Source: Actinomyces sp. ICM47
Lineage (GTDB): Bacteria > Actinomycetota > Actinomycetes > Actinomycetales > Actinomycetaceae
Length of the DNA: 17,215 bases
Direction: 5' to 3'
Assembly (NCBI RefSeq): GCF_000278725.1
Contig: NZ_ALCA01000083.1
Span: forward strand, 1-17,215
Shown: positions 7,824 through 14,917 of the stretch, piece after piece
Position numbering within the stretch: position 1 is the first letter of the stretch
Layout of the letters: every line of letters begins with the position of its first letter
The notes under the pieces: model-generated
Seen by the model: only the letters and a program-made list of their open reading frames with translations
The model's database searches: none
Told to the model about the DNA's origin: nothing
Program-made: the position numbers and the translations under genes

Positions 7824-8474
7824 AAGCCAGGTAGGACCGTCGAATCCGCGCTGATGACCACCCGAGGAACCAGGTCCCTCAGCATCCTCAATACTGTAAC
7901 GATCCGCGAGCGCACGGAAGAGCTGCAGCGTCGTCGCCAGCGCGCACATGACCTGCTGGATCAGCTGCGCATCCGTTGCGCCGTACTCGTAGTCGCCATT
8001 CACCTCGGCGACGACACGATCCCCCTCAAGCTGCTCCGCGACGTAAGCCTTGGGCCACAGGAACTCCCCATGCCACGCCTGCAGGAAATCACGCAGATCC
8101 TCCCCATATTCAAGGGGAACCAACTGCTTCATAAACGCAACAATCGAAAGCACCTCGCGCGAGTCGCCGAGGAAGCGGAAGCAGAACAGGTGTCCCTCCC
8201 ACAGGCCGCACAGGTCTCCATCGTTGTCGATACGCCAGGCCCATCCCTCAGAATCAAAGAGGAGCCCCAGGCGCTCCTGCGTAATAGGACGGACCATATC
8301 GAAACGATTGGCCTCAAACTCCGAGTTACCCGTGGCGATTCCTTCCGCCGACGTTGCTTTACTACCCTCCCATTGTCCCATATCAGAGCGGTTATCGTCC
8401 GCCGATTCGGCGCGGCGAGGCGTTTCCTCGCCGTCGGTTCCGCCGTCGGCATCCGCCCGCCATAGCCAGCCCAT
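7812..8474 (-). CDS. YbjN domain-containing protein
   Basis: A 220-residue soluble protein. Residues 1-60 are a polar, probably disordered leader. From R62-P-I-T the YbjN-type domain follows, with the family's RPITxERL, GWxWxxDxDGDL, the WEG-HxFxFxxxGD block, and FLWPKAYV / NGDYEYG / DAQL blocks. YbjN proteins resemble type III secretion chaperones in fold. Their role is unclear, and actinobacteria often carry several. The start at 8474 was chosen because GGGGAG lies a few bases upstream. The reading frame stays open to a GTG at 8603, but that extension is low-quality sequence without a ribosome site. It is probably monocistronic, with its own promoter at 8641-8669. Confidence 0.8.
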   Translation of the reverse strand: MGWLWRADADGGTDGEETPRRAESADDNRSDMGQWEGSKATSAEGIATGNSEFEANRFDMVRPITQERLGLLFDSEGWAWRIDNDGDLCGLWEGHLFCFRFLGDSREVLSIVAFMKQLVPLEYGEDLRDFLQAWHGEFLWPKAYVAEQLEGDRVVAEVNGDYEYGATDAQLIQQVMCALATTLQLFRALADRYSIEDAEGPGSSGGHQRGFDGPTWLPEN

Positions 8475-8622
8475 GATGACTCCCCTACTCGTATCCGTCG
8501 TTCGTGACGCGCCACTGCGTCCGTACCCCGGGGGTGTGAGCGCGTCGGCCACCCCTCTGTGCGTTTGACATGTGCACAACCATCGGCCGCCTCCTCCGCT
8601 CACTACATCGTGCCATCAGCGT

Positions 8623-8669
8623 GTGTATCACTACACCCTCACAGTAGCGCAGAATCGGCGAAATACCAA
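8623..8669 (-). promoter_or_regulatory. Promoter of the ybjN-like gene with a palindrome at the start site
   Basis: On the minus strand, TTGGTA (8669-8664) and TACTGT (8646-8641) are separated by 17 bases. GTGTA-N4-TACAC (8623-8636), a perfect 5-bp inverted repeat, begins 4 bases after the -10 and so covers the likely start point, as a GntR- or TetR-type operator would. The leader to the ATG at 8474 would be about 160 bases. Confidence 0.45.
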
Positions 8670-8818
8670 TGGCCACAAGGCCTAGAGGCCGCCGCAACCA
8701 CGTCACGAATGAACGCCGCACAGCCATCACCGCAGCTCATCCGAGAGGTGCTGACAACCCAGAACTCATTTGTCTATTCAGTCACATTTGCTTCCTTCTC
8801 TTGCACGATGCAGAGTTT
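8670..8818. other. Gene-free spacer downstream of the DUF418 gene
   Basis: Together with 8475-8669 this makes a gap of 344 bases between the ybjN-like start and the DUF418-type stop. Apart from the promoter and palindrome listed separately, no supported gene, RNA or convincing terminator was seen. The right half is less GC-rich than its surroundings. Confidence 0.5.
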
Positions 8819-10285
8819 TCAGCTATTTGCATCATTCTGCATGCCGTCCAAGGAGTCCGGCAGCACTCCCTCAGCGTCCCGAGAGACCGACATCATTGCC
8901 TTGGGAGCGCCCTTCACCCCGTGGTTCTGCACTGCCCCCGGCGTCGGCGCACCGTAAATCGACATCGGCAGCTTGGGCAGCGGCAGGGTCCACGCGGTGC
9001 GCGCAACCAACCAGCGCAGGAGACGCTCAGCGGGACCACGCGTACGTCCCATCGCGTCGGAGATAACGCACCCGACTCCAATGAGCGCCCACACGGCGAG
9101 TGCAATAAGGGCGGAGACCGCCACGCCCACGGAGCGTACTCCCACAGCCCCGAGCACCAGGAACAGCACGGCAAAGACGAGCGTCTGAGCCAGGTACGCA
9201 GTCATCGACCGGCGGCCAATCGCGCTCAAGAACGAGCGGAAAGCACCCAACTCCTCGAACGACGCCGCGCCCTGAGCGAACTCCGCCGAGGCCTCGCGAG
9301 GACCCCCACCCAGGAGAGCAAGGAGCGCCAACCAGCCACACGCCCCAGCGACACCCGACGCGTGAAAAAGAGGGAACGTCCAACCCGAGCCACCCACGTG
9401 TGCCCAGTCCAACTGGCCGAGCGCGTAGGGCAGCGCACCCAGCGCCCCCGCCAGGAGACCACCACCAGCAATCGCGACGAGCGCACCGCGATGGCCGCTC
9501 GGATCCTGCAGCGCCCCCCAACGCTCGACCCCAACCCCGAGCATCACGCAAGGCGCGACCAGGGTGGTTAGCACCGTGAAAGGCGTGGCCACAAGCCACC
9601 CGGCCAGATTCCACAGAGGCGTCGTCGCCTCCAGCGTCGCCTGCGCGTGATACTCCAGCGTCATCGGATGGGCGCCCATCTCCGCCGCGCCCGACGACAG
9701 AAGAAGGAGACTCAGCGACGCACCCGTCACCCCGATGACCGCGCGCAGCCACACGCGCCTCATCACAATAACCTCCACGAAAATCACCGCCACCAGGCCA
9801 TAGGCCCCAATAATGTCTCCCTGGAAAATGACACTATGCACAGCGCCAAACGCCAGCATCCACCATCCACGGCGCCGGATCAAACGCGACGCCGCGCGAC
9901 GAGCGCGACGCTCCACGTCCTCGCCAAAAAACTGCCACTGCAGGGGAATCCACCCGGCGCTGAGTTCGGCGGGCAGAGCCTCACGAGCGACGCGACGCTC
10001 ACGCTCGATCGTGCGCTTGGCCATGATCGCCATACCAAAACCAAAGAGAATCGAAAACAATGGATAGGCGCGGCGGTCGACGAACAGCGCTCGCAGCAGG
10101 AACCACCACTGATCCACCCCACTCATTGCATCAAGCGCCGCCTGCCCCGGCGCGGGATAGTCCGGGAAGAAGCGAACCCAGAATGGCACGTTCGCCAGAG
10201 CAATCAGGGCCAGCATAAAGCCGCGGGCGACGTCAGGGGCGGGGAAACGCACCCGGCGCTCGCCAGTGAAAGACAGAGTGGACAC
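8819..10285 (-). CDS. DUF418 domain-containing polytopic membrane protein
   Basis: 488 residues, with about nine to ten hydrophobic segments. DUF418 hallmarks are visible: an N-terminal D-x-x-R-G-F-x-L block (about residues 18-25) before the first TM, a FSILFGFG segment near residue 80, and a late block around GRRSMTAYLAQT typical of the C-terminal domain. The long basic stretch between TM2 and TM3 would face the cytosol. The function of the family is unknown; transport or envelope roles have been suggested. The start is a GTG at 10285 with AAAGGA six bases before it. A strong terminator separates it from the upstream two-TM gene, so it probably has its own promoter, though none was clear in the short gap. 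The C-terminal 40 residues are polar and look disordered. Confidence 0.8.
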   Translation of the reverse strand: MSTLSFTGERRVRFPAPDVARGFMLALIALANVPFWVRFFPDYPAPGQAALDAMSGVDQWWFLLRALFVDRRAYPLFSILFGFGMAIMAKRTIERERRVAREALPAELSAGWIPLQWQFFGEDVERRARRAASRLIRRRGWWMLAFGAVHSVIFQGDIIGAYGLVAVIFVEVIVMRRVWLRAVIGVTGASLSLLLLSSGAAEMGAHPMTLEYHAQATLEATTPLWNLAGWLVATPFTVLTTLVAPCVMLGVGVERWGALQDPSGHRGALVAIAGGGLLAGALGALPYALGQLDWAHVGGSGWTFPLFHASGVAGACGWLALLALLGGGPREASAEFAQGAASFEELGAFRSFLSAIGRRSMTAYLAQTLVFAVLFLVLGAVGVRSVGVAVSALIALAVWALIGVGCVISDAMGRTRGPAERLLRWLVARTAWTLPLPKLPMSIYGAPTPGAVQNHGVKGAPKAMMSVSRDAEGVLPDSLDGMQNDANS

Positions 10286-10324
10286 GAGAGTTCCTTTCGT
10301 GAGAGACGCGTAGCCAGACAGACA

Positions 10325-10367
10325 GAGAGGGGCGAGGCCGGAGACGCCTCCGGGACTCGCCCCTCTC
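10325..10367 (-). terminator. Hairpin terminator after two-TM paralog 1
   Basis: A 12-bp perfect outer stem (10325-10336 with 10356-10367) encloses a 6-bp inner stem CCGGAG/CTCCGG with a 4-base loop. It lies 11 bases past the stop of the gene at 10379. No U-tract. It shares AGGGGCGAGGCCGGA with the terminator after paralog 2. Confidence 0.85.
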
Positions 10368-10378
10368 AGGGTGGCGGG

Positions 10379-11074
10379 TCAGCGCATGGCCGCCATCATG
10401 GCTTCCTGCGCAAGACGGCGACGCTTGCCGTTCACCTTCACGAGGAGCACGACGCCAACAATCATGACGATGAGACCGCCGACGCCGACGACGGTTCCCC
10501 AGATGAGGGGCACGACGATCGCCTTGTTCGCCAGCTGCTCCGCGGAACCGTTAAAACCGGCGACTTCCGCGCCGGGGGTCAGGCCCTGGCACTGAATCTT
10601 GTAGGCGCCCGCCGGCAGATCCGACGCCGAGAACAGGGTGTTGCTCCCCTCGTAGGGATTGAGCGTATAACTCTTGTTATTGAAGTCGACGAGCGCGCAC
10701 GAGGAGGCGCTCCCGTCACCGATCATCACCGAATAACTGCCCTTATCCGTCACAGTGACGCTCGCGCCGTTCCCCAGCGCTCTACCGTTCGACAAGTCCT
10801 CCACGCTCGACGTCAGGCCAACAGCCATCGTCGCGAAGAACGCGATGGGCGCGATCAAGACCATCATCACAATGCCGAGAACGAGGGCAACGATGCCCGA
10901 CGCGCGACTGGGCATCGGAGGCATGACCACCGGAGTAGGGGCGACATATCCGCCGCCTGCATAGCCCTGCGGACCTCCACCCGGGTAGCCTTGCGTGACT
11001 CCACCCGTGTTTTCACCATACTGAGGCCAGGGCGTGTTCTGGCCGCCCGAAGAACCGTAGGGGGGATATGACAT
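10379..11074 (-). CDS. Two-TM envelope protein of unknown function, paralog 1
   Basis: 231 residues; not recognised as a named family. The N-terminal 55 residues are Gly/Pro/Tyr-rich and disordered. TM1 is at about 60-86, then a roughly 95-residue domain with two Cys (in SSCALVD and KIQCQG) that could form a disulfide outside the cell, TM2 at about 182-213, and a basic tail from KRRR to the end (EAMMAAMR). It is a tandem paralog of the next gene upstream on this strand (11263-11892): TM2 and tail are nearly identical, while the middle domain differs much more. The start at 11074 has AGGAAGG 8 bases upstream; an in-frame ATG at 11110 lacks one and lies over the promoter -10. Confidence 0.75.
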   Translation of the reverse strand: MSYPPYGSSGGQNTPWPQYGENTGGVTQGYPGGGPQGYAGGGYVAPTPVVMPPMPSRASGIVALVLGIVMMVLIAPIAFFATMAVGLTSSVEDLSNGRALGNGASVTVTDKGSYSVMIGDGSASSCALVDFNNKSYTLNPYEGSNTLFSASDLPAGAYKIQCQGLTPGAEVAGFNGSAEQLANKAIVVPLIWGTVVGVGGLIVMIVGVVLLVKVNGKRRRLAQEAMMAAMR

Positions 11075-11105
11075 GTGCGTGCCTTCCTGGTGGGAATTTT
11101 GCTTA

Positions 11106-11111
11106 AGCATA
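11106..11111 (-). promoter_or_regulatory. -10 element of paralog 1
   Basis: TATGCT on the minus strand ends 31 bases before the ATG at 11074. The same hexamer lies at exactly the same distance before paralog 2, which supports both. The -35 is weak. Confidence 0.5.
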
Positions 11112-11214
11112 ACAACGCTGCACGCGCGCTGAATAGCGTTTCACCGCGAATGGGACGGCGCACGCGATCCTACAGCGCACCGCCCCGACCGTATACCGAG
11201 AGAAGGCGCAGAAA

Positions 11215-11249
11215 AGGGGCGAGGCCGGAACTACTCCAGCCTCGCCCCT
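11215..11249 (-). terminator. Hairpin terminator after two-TM paralog 2
   Basis: AGGGGCGAGGC (11215-11225) pairs perfectly with 11239-11249, and GGA/TCC extends the stem past one mismatch. It begins 13 bases beyond the stop of the gene at 11263. It is related in sequence to the terminator at 10325-10367. Confidence 0.85.
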
Positions 11250-11262
11250 GACAGGATTCGCG

Positions 11263-11892
11263 TCAGCGCACAGCCGCCATCATGGCTTCCTGCATGATGC
11301 GGCGACGCTTGCCGTTCACCTTCACGAGGAGCACAACGCCGATGATCGTGACGACAAGACCGGCAACACCAACGACTGTTCCCCACACGAACGGCATGAC
11401 GAAGGCCTGCTTCATGACCTCCGGCGAGGCATTAAAGGCAACAACTGTCGCGCTGCTGGCGATGCCTTCACACTGCAGCTTGTACTGGCCTGCAGGAATA
11501 CCTGAGGCAGTGTAGACGCCCTCGTTATCCTTATAGGGGGTGAGTTGGTACAGCGTGCCACCCGCATCCATGAGGAAGCATGCGGGGTCAGCGCCGTCGG
11601 TGGTAACCGTGAATTTGCCATCCGCAGTCACGGTCACAATGCTGCCGTTGGCCGTCGTACCGCCCTTGACGGCATTGCCCTCGGTCTTGGTGACACCCGC
11701 GATCATTATTCCGAAGAAAACAATCGGGGCGACCACAACCATTAACAGGATGCCAATGACAAGCGTCGTAATGCTGGGTGCGCGACCGGGCAGCTTCGGC
11801 ATTGCCACCGGGGCAGGCGCACCATATGCACCTCCCGGGTATGCCTGCGGCGCGTTCTGCGGGTTCGGATTTCCAACGGAGGGGTTCGACAT
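11263..11892 (-). CDS. Two-TM envelope protein of unknown function, paralog 2
   Basis: 209 residues, the same architecture as its tandem copy: a Pro/Gly/Ala-rich leader (1-38), TM1 at about 39-66, a domain of about 90 residues with two Cys (in DPACFLMD and KLQCEG), TM2 at about 160-191, and a KRRR tail ending EAMMAAVR. The shared core WGTVVGV through VVLLVKVNGKRRR is almost unchanged between the two proteins. The ATG at 11892 has AAAGGCG about 7 bases upstream. Ectodomain divergence with fixed membrane anchors suggests two receptors or carriers that share a partner through TM2 and the tail (inference). Confidence 0.75.
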   Translation of the reverse strand: MSNPSVGNPNPQNAPQAYPGGAYGAPAPVAMPKLPGRAPSITTLVIGILLMVVVAPIVFFGIMIAGVTKTEGNAVKGGTTANGSIVTVTADGKFTVTTDGADPACFLMDAGGTLYQLTPYKDNEGVYTASGIPAGQYKLQCEGIASSATVVAFNASPEVMKQAFVMPFVWGTVVGVAGLVVTIIGVVLLVKVNGKRRRIMQEAMMAAVR

Positions 11893-11923
11893 GGTATCGC
11901 CTTTCTGATGGGGTTTGTCGCCA

Positions 11924-11958
11924 AGCATACAAGACTCTGCACTCACTTTGTCGACAAA
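11924..11958 (-). promoter_or_regulatory. Promoter of paralog 2 with a 12-bp palindrome at the -35
   Basis: TATGCT (11929-11924) is the -10, 31 bases before the ATG. The perfect palindrome TTTGTCGACAAA (11947-11958) covers the expected -35 region, so it may be an operator. It is absent from the paralog 1 promoter. Confidence 0.5.
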
Positions 11959-11964
11959 AGGCGC

Positions 11965-11992
11965 GTCGCCGACCCCGGGTGGGATCGGCGAC
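11965..11992 (-). terminator. Hairpin terminator of the murT-gatD operon
   Basis: GTCGCCGA (11965-11972) and TCGGCGAC (11985-11992) form a perfect 8-bp stem with further CCC/GGG pairing inside. It is 50 bases past the gatD stop. A short U4 run follows a few bases after the stem on the minus strand. Confidence 0.75.
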
Positions 11993-12041
11993 GGATGGAC
12001 GAGGCCGTGGCTACGTCCGGAATCGCGGGCGTCGGCGCGCG

Positions 12042-12782
12042 TCAGGGCAGCTGGACGCCGCTCAGGCGCTCCGCGCGCAGCTGCGCAACGCCGGGCACCT
12101 CGAGGGGCGGCAGCGACATGCCGGTCGCGCGCTGGAGTAGCAGGTCCGCCAACTCGGGGTTACGAGCCAGGGCCGGGCCGTGCATGTAGGTGGCGATGAT
12201 GGATCCCTGGACGGCACCGTCGTAGGCGACCTCGGCGGGTTCCTGGCCCTGCGGGGTGCCGTTGCCGACGCCGGAGATGACCCGGCCGAGAGGGGCCGCG
12301 TCTTCGCCCAGGATGGTTCCACCGCCGTGGTTTTCAAAACCGCTGAGCGGCTGAGTCAGTCCCTCGACGAGGGGCACTGTCACCAGCTCGCCGATAGCGC
12401 GATGCCCCTGCGGCAGCGTCGTGATGTCCAGAACACCCATGCCGGGCACGCGCGCACCGCGCGCATCCTCATACCAGTGACCGAGAACCTGCAGGGAGGC
12501 ACAGATCGCCAGAAGCGGGCGGCCGGCGTCAAGGGCGCGCGCCAGACCTGAGGTGCCACGGAACTTGTCGGCCGCGAGCGCCTGGGCGGTGTCTTCTCCC
12601 CCGCCCAGGGTGTAGATGTCGAGGCTATCGGGGATTTCCTCGGTCAGACCCACGTGGACGACCTCGGCGTCAATGCCGCGCCTGCGGGCGCGTTCGGCCA
12701 GGATCAGGGCGTTGCCCGTGTCCCCGTAGGTGCCCAAAACCTCGGGCATGAGAACACCGATTCGCAGTGTGGAAGCGCTCAC
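12042..12782 (-). CDS. gatD: Lipid II isoglutaminyl synthase, glutamine amidotransferase subunit GatD
   Basis: 246 residues, a class I (triad) glutaminase that supplies ammonia to MurT for amidation of D-Glu at position 2 of the peptidoglycan stem. Seen: the N-terminal PEVLGTYGDTGNALIL block, LGGGEDTAQ, the nucleophile C94 in ICASLQVLG, ENHGGGT, and catalytic H201 in TYMHGP. The length is normal. The start is the GTG at 12782, which overlaps the murT stop as GTGA, so the two are translated as a coupled pair. A longer in-frame reading to 12869 would lie within murT and is not family-like. The Ala-Ser after the Cys replaces the more common Gly-Gly or Ala-Gly. Confidence 0.95.
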   Translation of the reverse strand: MSASTLRIGVLMPEVLGTYGDTGNALILAERARRRGIDAEVVHVGLTEEIPDSLDIYTLGGGEDTAQALAADKFRGTSGLARALDAGRPLLAICASLQVLGHWYEDARGARVPGMGVLDITTLPQGHRAIGELVTVPLVEGLTQPLSGFENHGGGTILGEDAAPLGRVISGVGNGTPQGQEPAEVAYDGAVQGSIIATYMHGPALARNPELADLLLQRATGMSLPPLEVPGVAQLRAERLSGVQLP

Positions 12783-14089
12783 CGCTTGCCTTCCTTTCGG
12801 TCGAGCAGGACCTTGAAGTCGCGCATTGCCGTGTAGTTGAGGAGGACCTCGACACGCCCCGGCTCGCACGCGGCCAGGGCATCCATGGGCAGGGGTGCAA
12901 GGTCACAGTGGATGCCAGCGTATTCGAGGCGTACGGCCAGGTCGGCACCTCGCTCGCCGCATGCGATGACGCGCCTGCCGGGCTGGTTGACGCGAGAGAA
13001 GTCGACATCCCACAGCCACGAGAGGTCTTGCCCGTCGGGAACCTGCCCGTTGACGCCGATGACGACCTGGTCGACGCGCGGGTCAACCATCGTCATGGCT
13101 TCCTGCCAGCCGGCGGGGTTCTTCGCGAGCATCATGCGGGCGCGGCGCCCGTTGACGTCGTGGACGGAGTAGCGCCCCGCGACCTCGGTGACGGAGCTGA
13201 CGGCTGTCGCCGCGGCCTCGGGCGTAATGCCCATGGCGACGGCGGCGGCAACGGCCTGCGCGGCGTTGCCGAGGTTGGCGCGGCCGGGCAGCTTGAGTTC
13301 GAGTCGCACGGCGACGTCGCCTGGGCCGTGCAGGAGGGCACGCGGACCCTCGGGGGCCAGGTCGACGTCTGTCAGCCACCAGTGGGGCTGTGGGCGACTC
13401 TGCAGTGCGGGGAGTTCCTCGCCCTCGAAGGCAGGGATCAGGTGCCAGTCATCGCCACTGCGCACGACGCGGCCGCCACGCGGGTAGGCCGCAGAGTCTC
13501 CGCCCCATCCGGCACCGGCGGCAACCCACACGACGTTCGGGTTGTCGGCGGCGGCGGAGACGATCAGCGGATCGTCACAGTTGGCAACAACGACGGCATT
13601 CGGGTGAGCGGACGCACCCTCACGCAGGCGCTTTTCGACCGAACCGATCTCGCCGACGCGGTCGAGCTGGTCGCGCGAGAGGTTGAGGTACACGAAGACG
13701 TCGGGGTGAACGTCCGCGGCGACCGCAGGCACATGCATCTCGTCGACCTCGAGGGCAGCGCGAGTCGCGTTCTTTCCCTGCATGAGGGCGGTGATGACGC
13801 CGGAGGTCATGTTGTCACCGTTGATATTGGAGGCGACGGGCCCGGCGCTCTCCAGGGCGGCGCGTACCATGCGCGTCGTCGTGGATTTGCCGTTCGTGCC
13901 GGTAACGATGACCGAGGAGAAGGGGGCGGCCAGTTCGGCCAGGAACTGCGGGGAGATGCGCAGGGCGACCTCTCCGCCAATCATGCCTCCGGATCCTCGG
14001 CCGAGGGCCCGGGAGGTGAAGCGGGCGGCAGCGCCGGCCACGTTGGCCACGCGCGAGCGCACCGACAGGTGATGCGGTGAATTTGTCAT
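12779..14089 (-). CDS. murT: Lipid II isoglutaminyl synthase, Mur-ligase-like subunit MurT (lacks the zinc ribbon cysteines)
   Basis: 436 residues, cytosolic, at the membrane with GatD; it activates the D-Glu carboxylate of lipid II with ATP for amidation. The Mur ligase P-loop TGTNGKSTT is at 63-71 (K68), EVDE at 114-117, the NCDDP motif near 170-174, and a C-terminal DUF1727 domain includes the AKNPAGWQE block and LLNYTAMRDF near the end. The segment where homologs carry the Cys4 zinc ribbon reads YPRGG at about 202-206 and DDWHLIPAF just after it, so all four cysteines are missing. No Shine-Dalgarno is seen; TAACCT 6 bases before the ATG suggests a leaderless message. Confidence 0.95.
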   Translation of the reverse strand: MTNSPHHLSVRSRVANVAGAAARFTSRALGRGSGGMIGGEVALRISPQFLAELAAPFSSVIVTGTNGKSTTTRMVRAALESAGPVASNINGDNMTSGVITALMQGKNATRAALEVDEMHVPAVAADVHPDVFVYLNLSRDQLDRVGEIGSVEKRLREGASAHPNAVVVANCDDPLIVSAAADNPNVVWVAAGAGWGGDSAAYPRGGRVVRSGDDWHLIPAFEGEELPALQSRPQPHWWLTDVDLAPEGPRALLHGPGDVAVRLELKLPGRANLGNAAQAVAAAVAMGITPEAAATAVSSVTEVAGRYSVHDVNGRRARMMLAKNPAGWQEAMTMVDPRVDQVVIGVNGQVPDGQDLSWLWDVDFSRVNQPGRRVIACGERGADLAVRLEYAGIHCDLAPLPMDALAACEPGRVEVLLNYTAMRDFKVLLDRKEGKR

Positions 14090-14095
14090 GGCCCA

Positions 14096-14101
14096 AGGTT
14101 A
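14096..14101 (-). promoter_or_regulatory. -10 element for leaderless murT-gatD transcript
   Basis: TAACCT on the minus strand ends 6 bases before the ATG at 14089, placing the transcription start at the start codon. There is no purine-rich ribosome site in the gap, and the -35 is poor. Confidence 0.45.
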
Positions 14102-14509
14102 GCGCCTGCGGGGCCATGCTCGCGTCGGCGGAGCACTCCGCGATCTTCTCACGGACGAGGCCGGGGCCGGGTTGGGCTATGCACCGTCCCACGCGACACG
14201 CCGAGAACACATCACCAGCACCAAAAGTGCTGAATACCATACCAACGTTACCCACAACATGTCGGTGTGATCGCATCAATACGACTCAACGGTCAATACG
14301 GAGAGTCCACCCCGCCGCTTCTGCGACATTCTCGCTTCACAATCTGCGTATTTTCAATGAAAAGCTCGATTCAAATACAAAGCCGCAGGTCAGCGCCCAT
14401 TTCACAAAAATGTTGCCGATGAGACGCACGCTCATTTCGGACGGCCTGCACGTTCGTGCGAAGTGCGCACATCACCGCTGATCGAGTACCCAAACCAGCC
14501 GTGACCTGG
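14102..14509. other. Gene-free stretch upstream of murT
   Basis: No convincing coding frame, tRNA or known RNA was seen. The left third is GC-rich, the rest is less so. It holds two small perfect inverted repeats: CAGCAC-N5-GTGCTG (14216-14232) and GCACG-TT-CGTGC near 14447. A single HAIR-like half site (ACTCAA near 14283) has no partner. Confidence 0.5.
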
Positions 14510-14645
14510 TAAAACTATTCTCAGCAGGCGAGAGCCTGTCGCCTGTTCCAGGCTTCGGTCAGGGATCCTGTGTGCCCCCGGATCCTTGATCGAATTAGGC
14601 TGCGGGACTCATCCGTTGGATGGGTCCCGCAGCTCCTTTTTGTCT
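14510..14645 (+). ncRNA. Candidate small RNA with three hairpins and an intrinsic terminator
   Basis: Three stems follow in order on the plus strand: CAGGCGA/TCGCCTG (14525-14545), AGGGATCC/GGATCCTT (14561-14587) with a loop ending in five C, and a terminator (14599-14633). No reading frame or ribosome site precedes the terminator, and no plus-strand gene follows it, so a leader or attenuator role is unlikely. Promoter-like TGGTAAAAC and TATTCT lie at about 14507-14521, but the 5' end is uncertain. The C-rich loop recalls the actinobacterial 6C RNA, but only one loop has it, so that identity is not claimed. Confidence 0.5.
14599..14641 (+). terminator. Strong intrinsic terminator with U-tract, plus strand
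   Basis: A 16-bp stem with one G-T pair and a GTT triloop (14599-14614 with 14618-14633) is followed by TCC and five T. The minus strand has no U-run, so it acts for plus-strand transcription. It is the only terminator in the window with this classical form. Confidence 0.9.
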
Positions 14646-14780
14646 CCCGGCGACGCGCTGACCCATCCTGGACGCTATCGGGCCGCCATAACAACCGGGC
14701 CACGCACCCCAACCGACGCAGTTCGAGCGGAGGGACCCGCAGCATACACGCGGGCCGCTCGTGCGAGTCCGAGTCCGCAT

Positions 14781-14873
14781 CCCGCACGTGGGCCTCCTAT
14801 TCCGCACGTGGGCATGGCCGCCCACACTCGGAATAGCGGGTTAGCGTGCGGAATAGCGGGTTAGCGTGCGGGG
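14781..14873. repeat. Cluster of 20-bp repeats with nested inverted repeats
   Basis: A 20-bp unit GAATAGCGGGTTAGCGTGCG is repeated exactly at 14831-14850 and 14851-14870. In opposite orientation, two related units lie at 14783-14802 and 14803-14822; they share CGCACG, and the first also shares CTATTC. The spacing between units is again 20. The arms allow two competing foldbacks: CTATTCCG..GTGGGC with GCCCAC..CGGAATAG (14797-14836), or CTATTCCGCACG with its exact complement at 14845-14856. It is not coding. It may be a mobile intergenic repeat, a protein-binding site or a structured RNA. Confidence 0.75.
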
Positions 14874-14917
14874 AGAAGCCGGAGGCACCCAGAACACGGG
14901 CAAAACTCTCCAATACG

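Noticed and set aside
9647..11071. A 474-codon open frame on the plus strand
   Set aside because: It runs antisense through the DUF418 gene, a strong terminator and paralog 1; its product is Arg/His-rich low-quality sequence.
12767..14080. A 437-codon open frame on the plus strand
   Set aside because: It is antisense to murT, whose Mur ligase motifs are clear; the shadow protein has no recognisable domain.
14283..14288. Second HAIR element upstream of murT
   Set aside because: Only one half site (ACTCAA) is present, with no TTGAGT partner at the 7-base spacing.
14521..14600. tRNA gene
   Set aside because: No acceptor stem, T-loop motif or anticodon arm of the right spacing could be fitted; the stems are those of separate hairpins.
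14599..14641. T-box or other riboswitch expression platform
   Set aside because: The terminator arm only loosely resembles the T-box sequence and there is no plus-strand gene downstream to control.
14781..14873. CRISPR array
   Set aside because: The units are directly adjacent with no unique spacers, occur in both orientations, and no cas gene is near.
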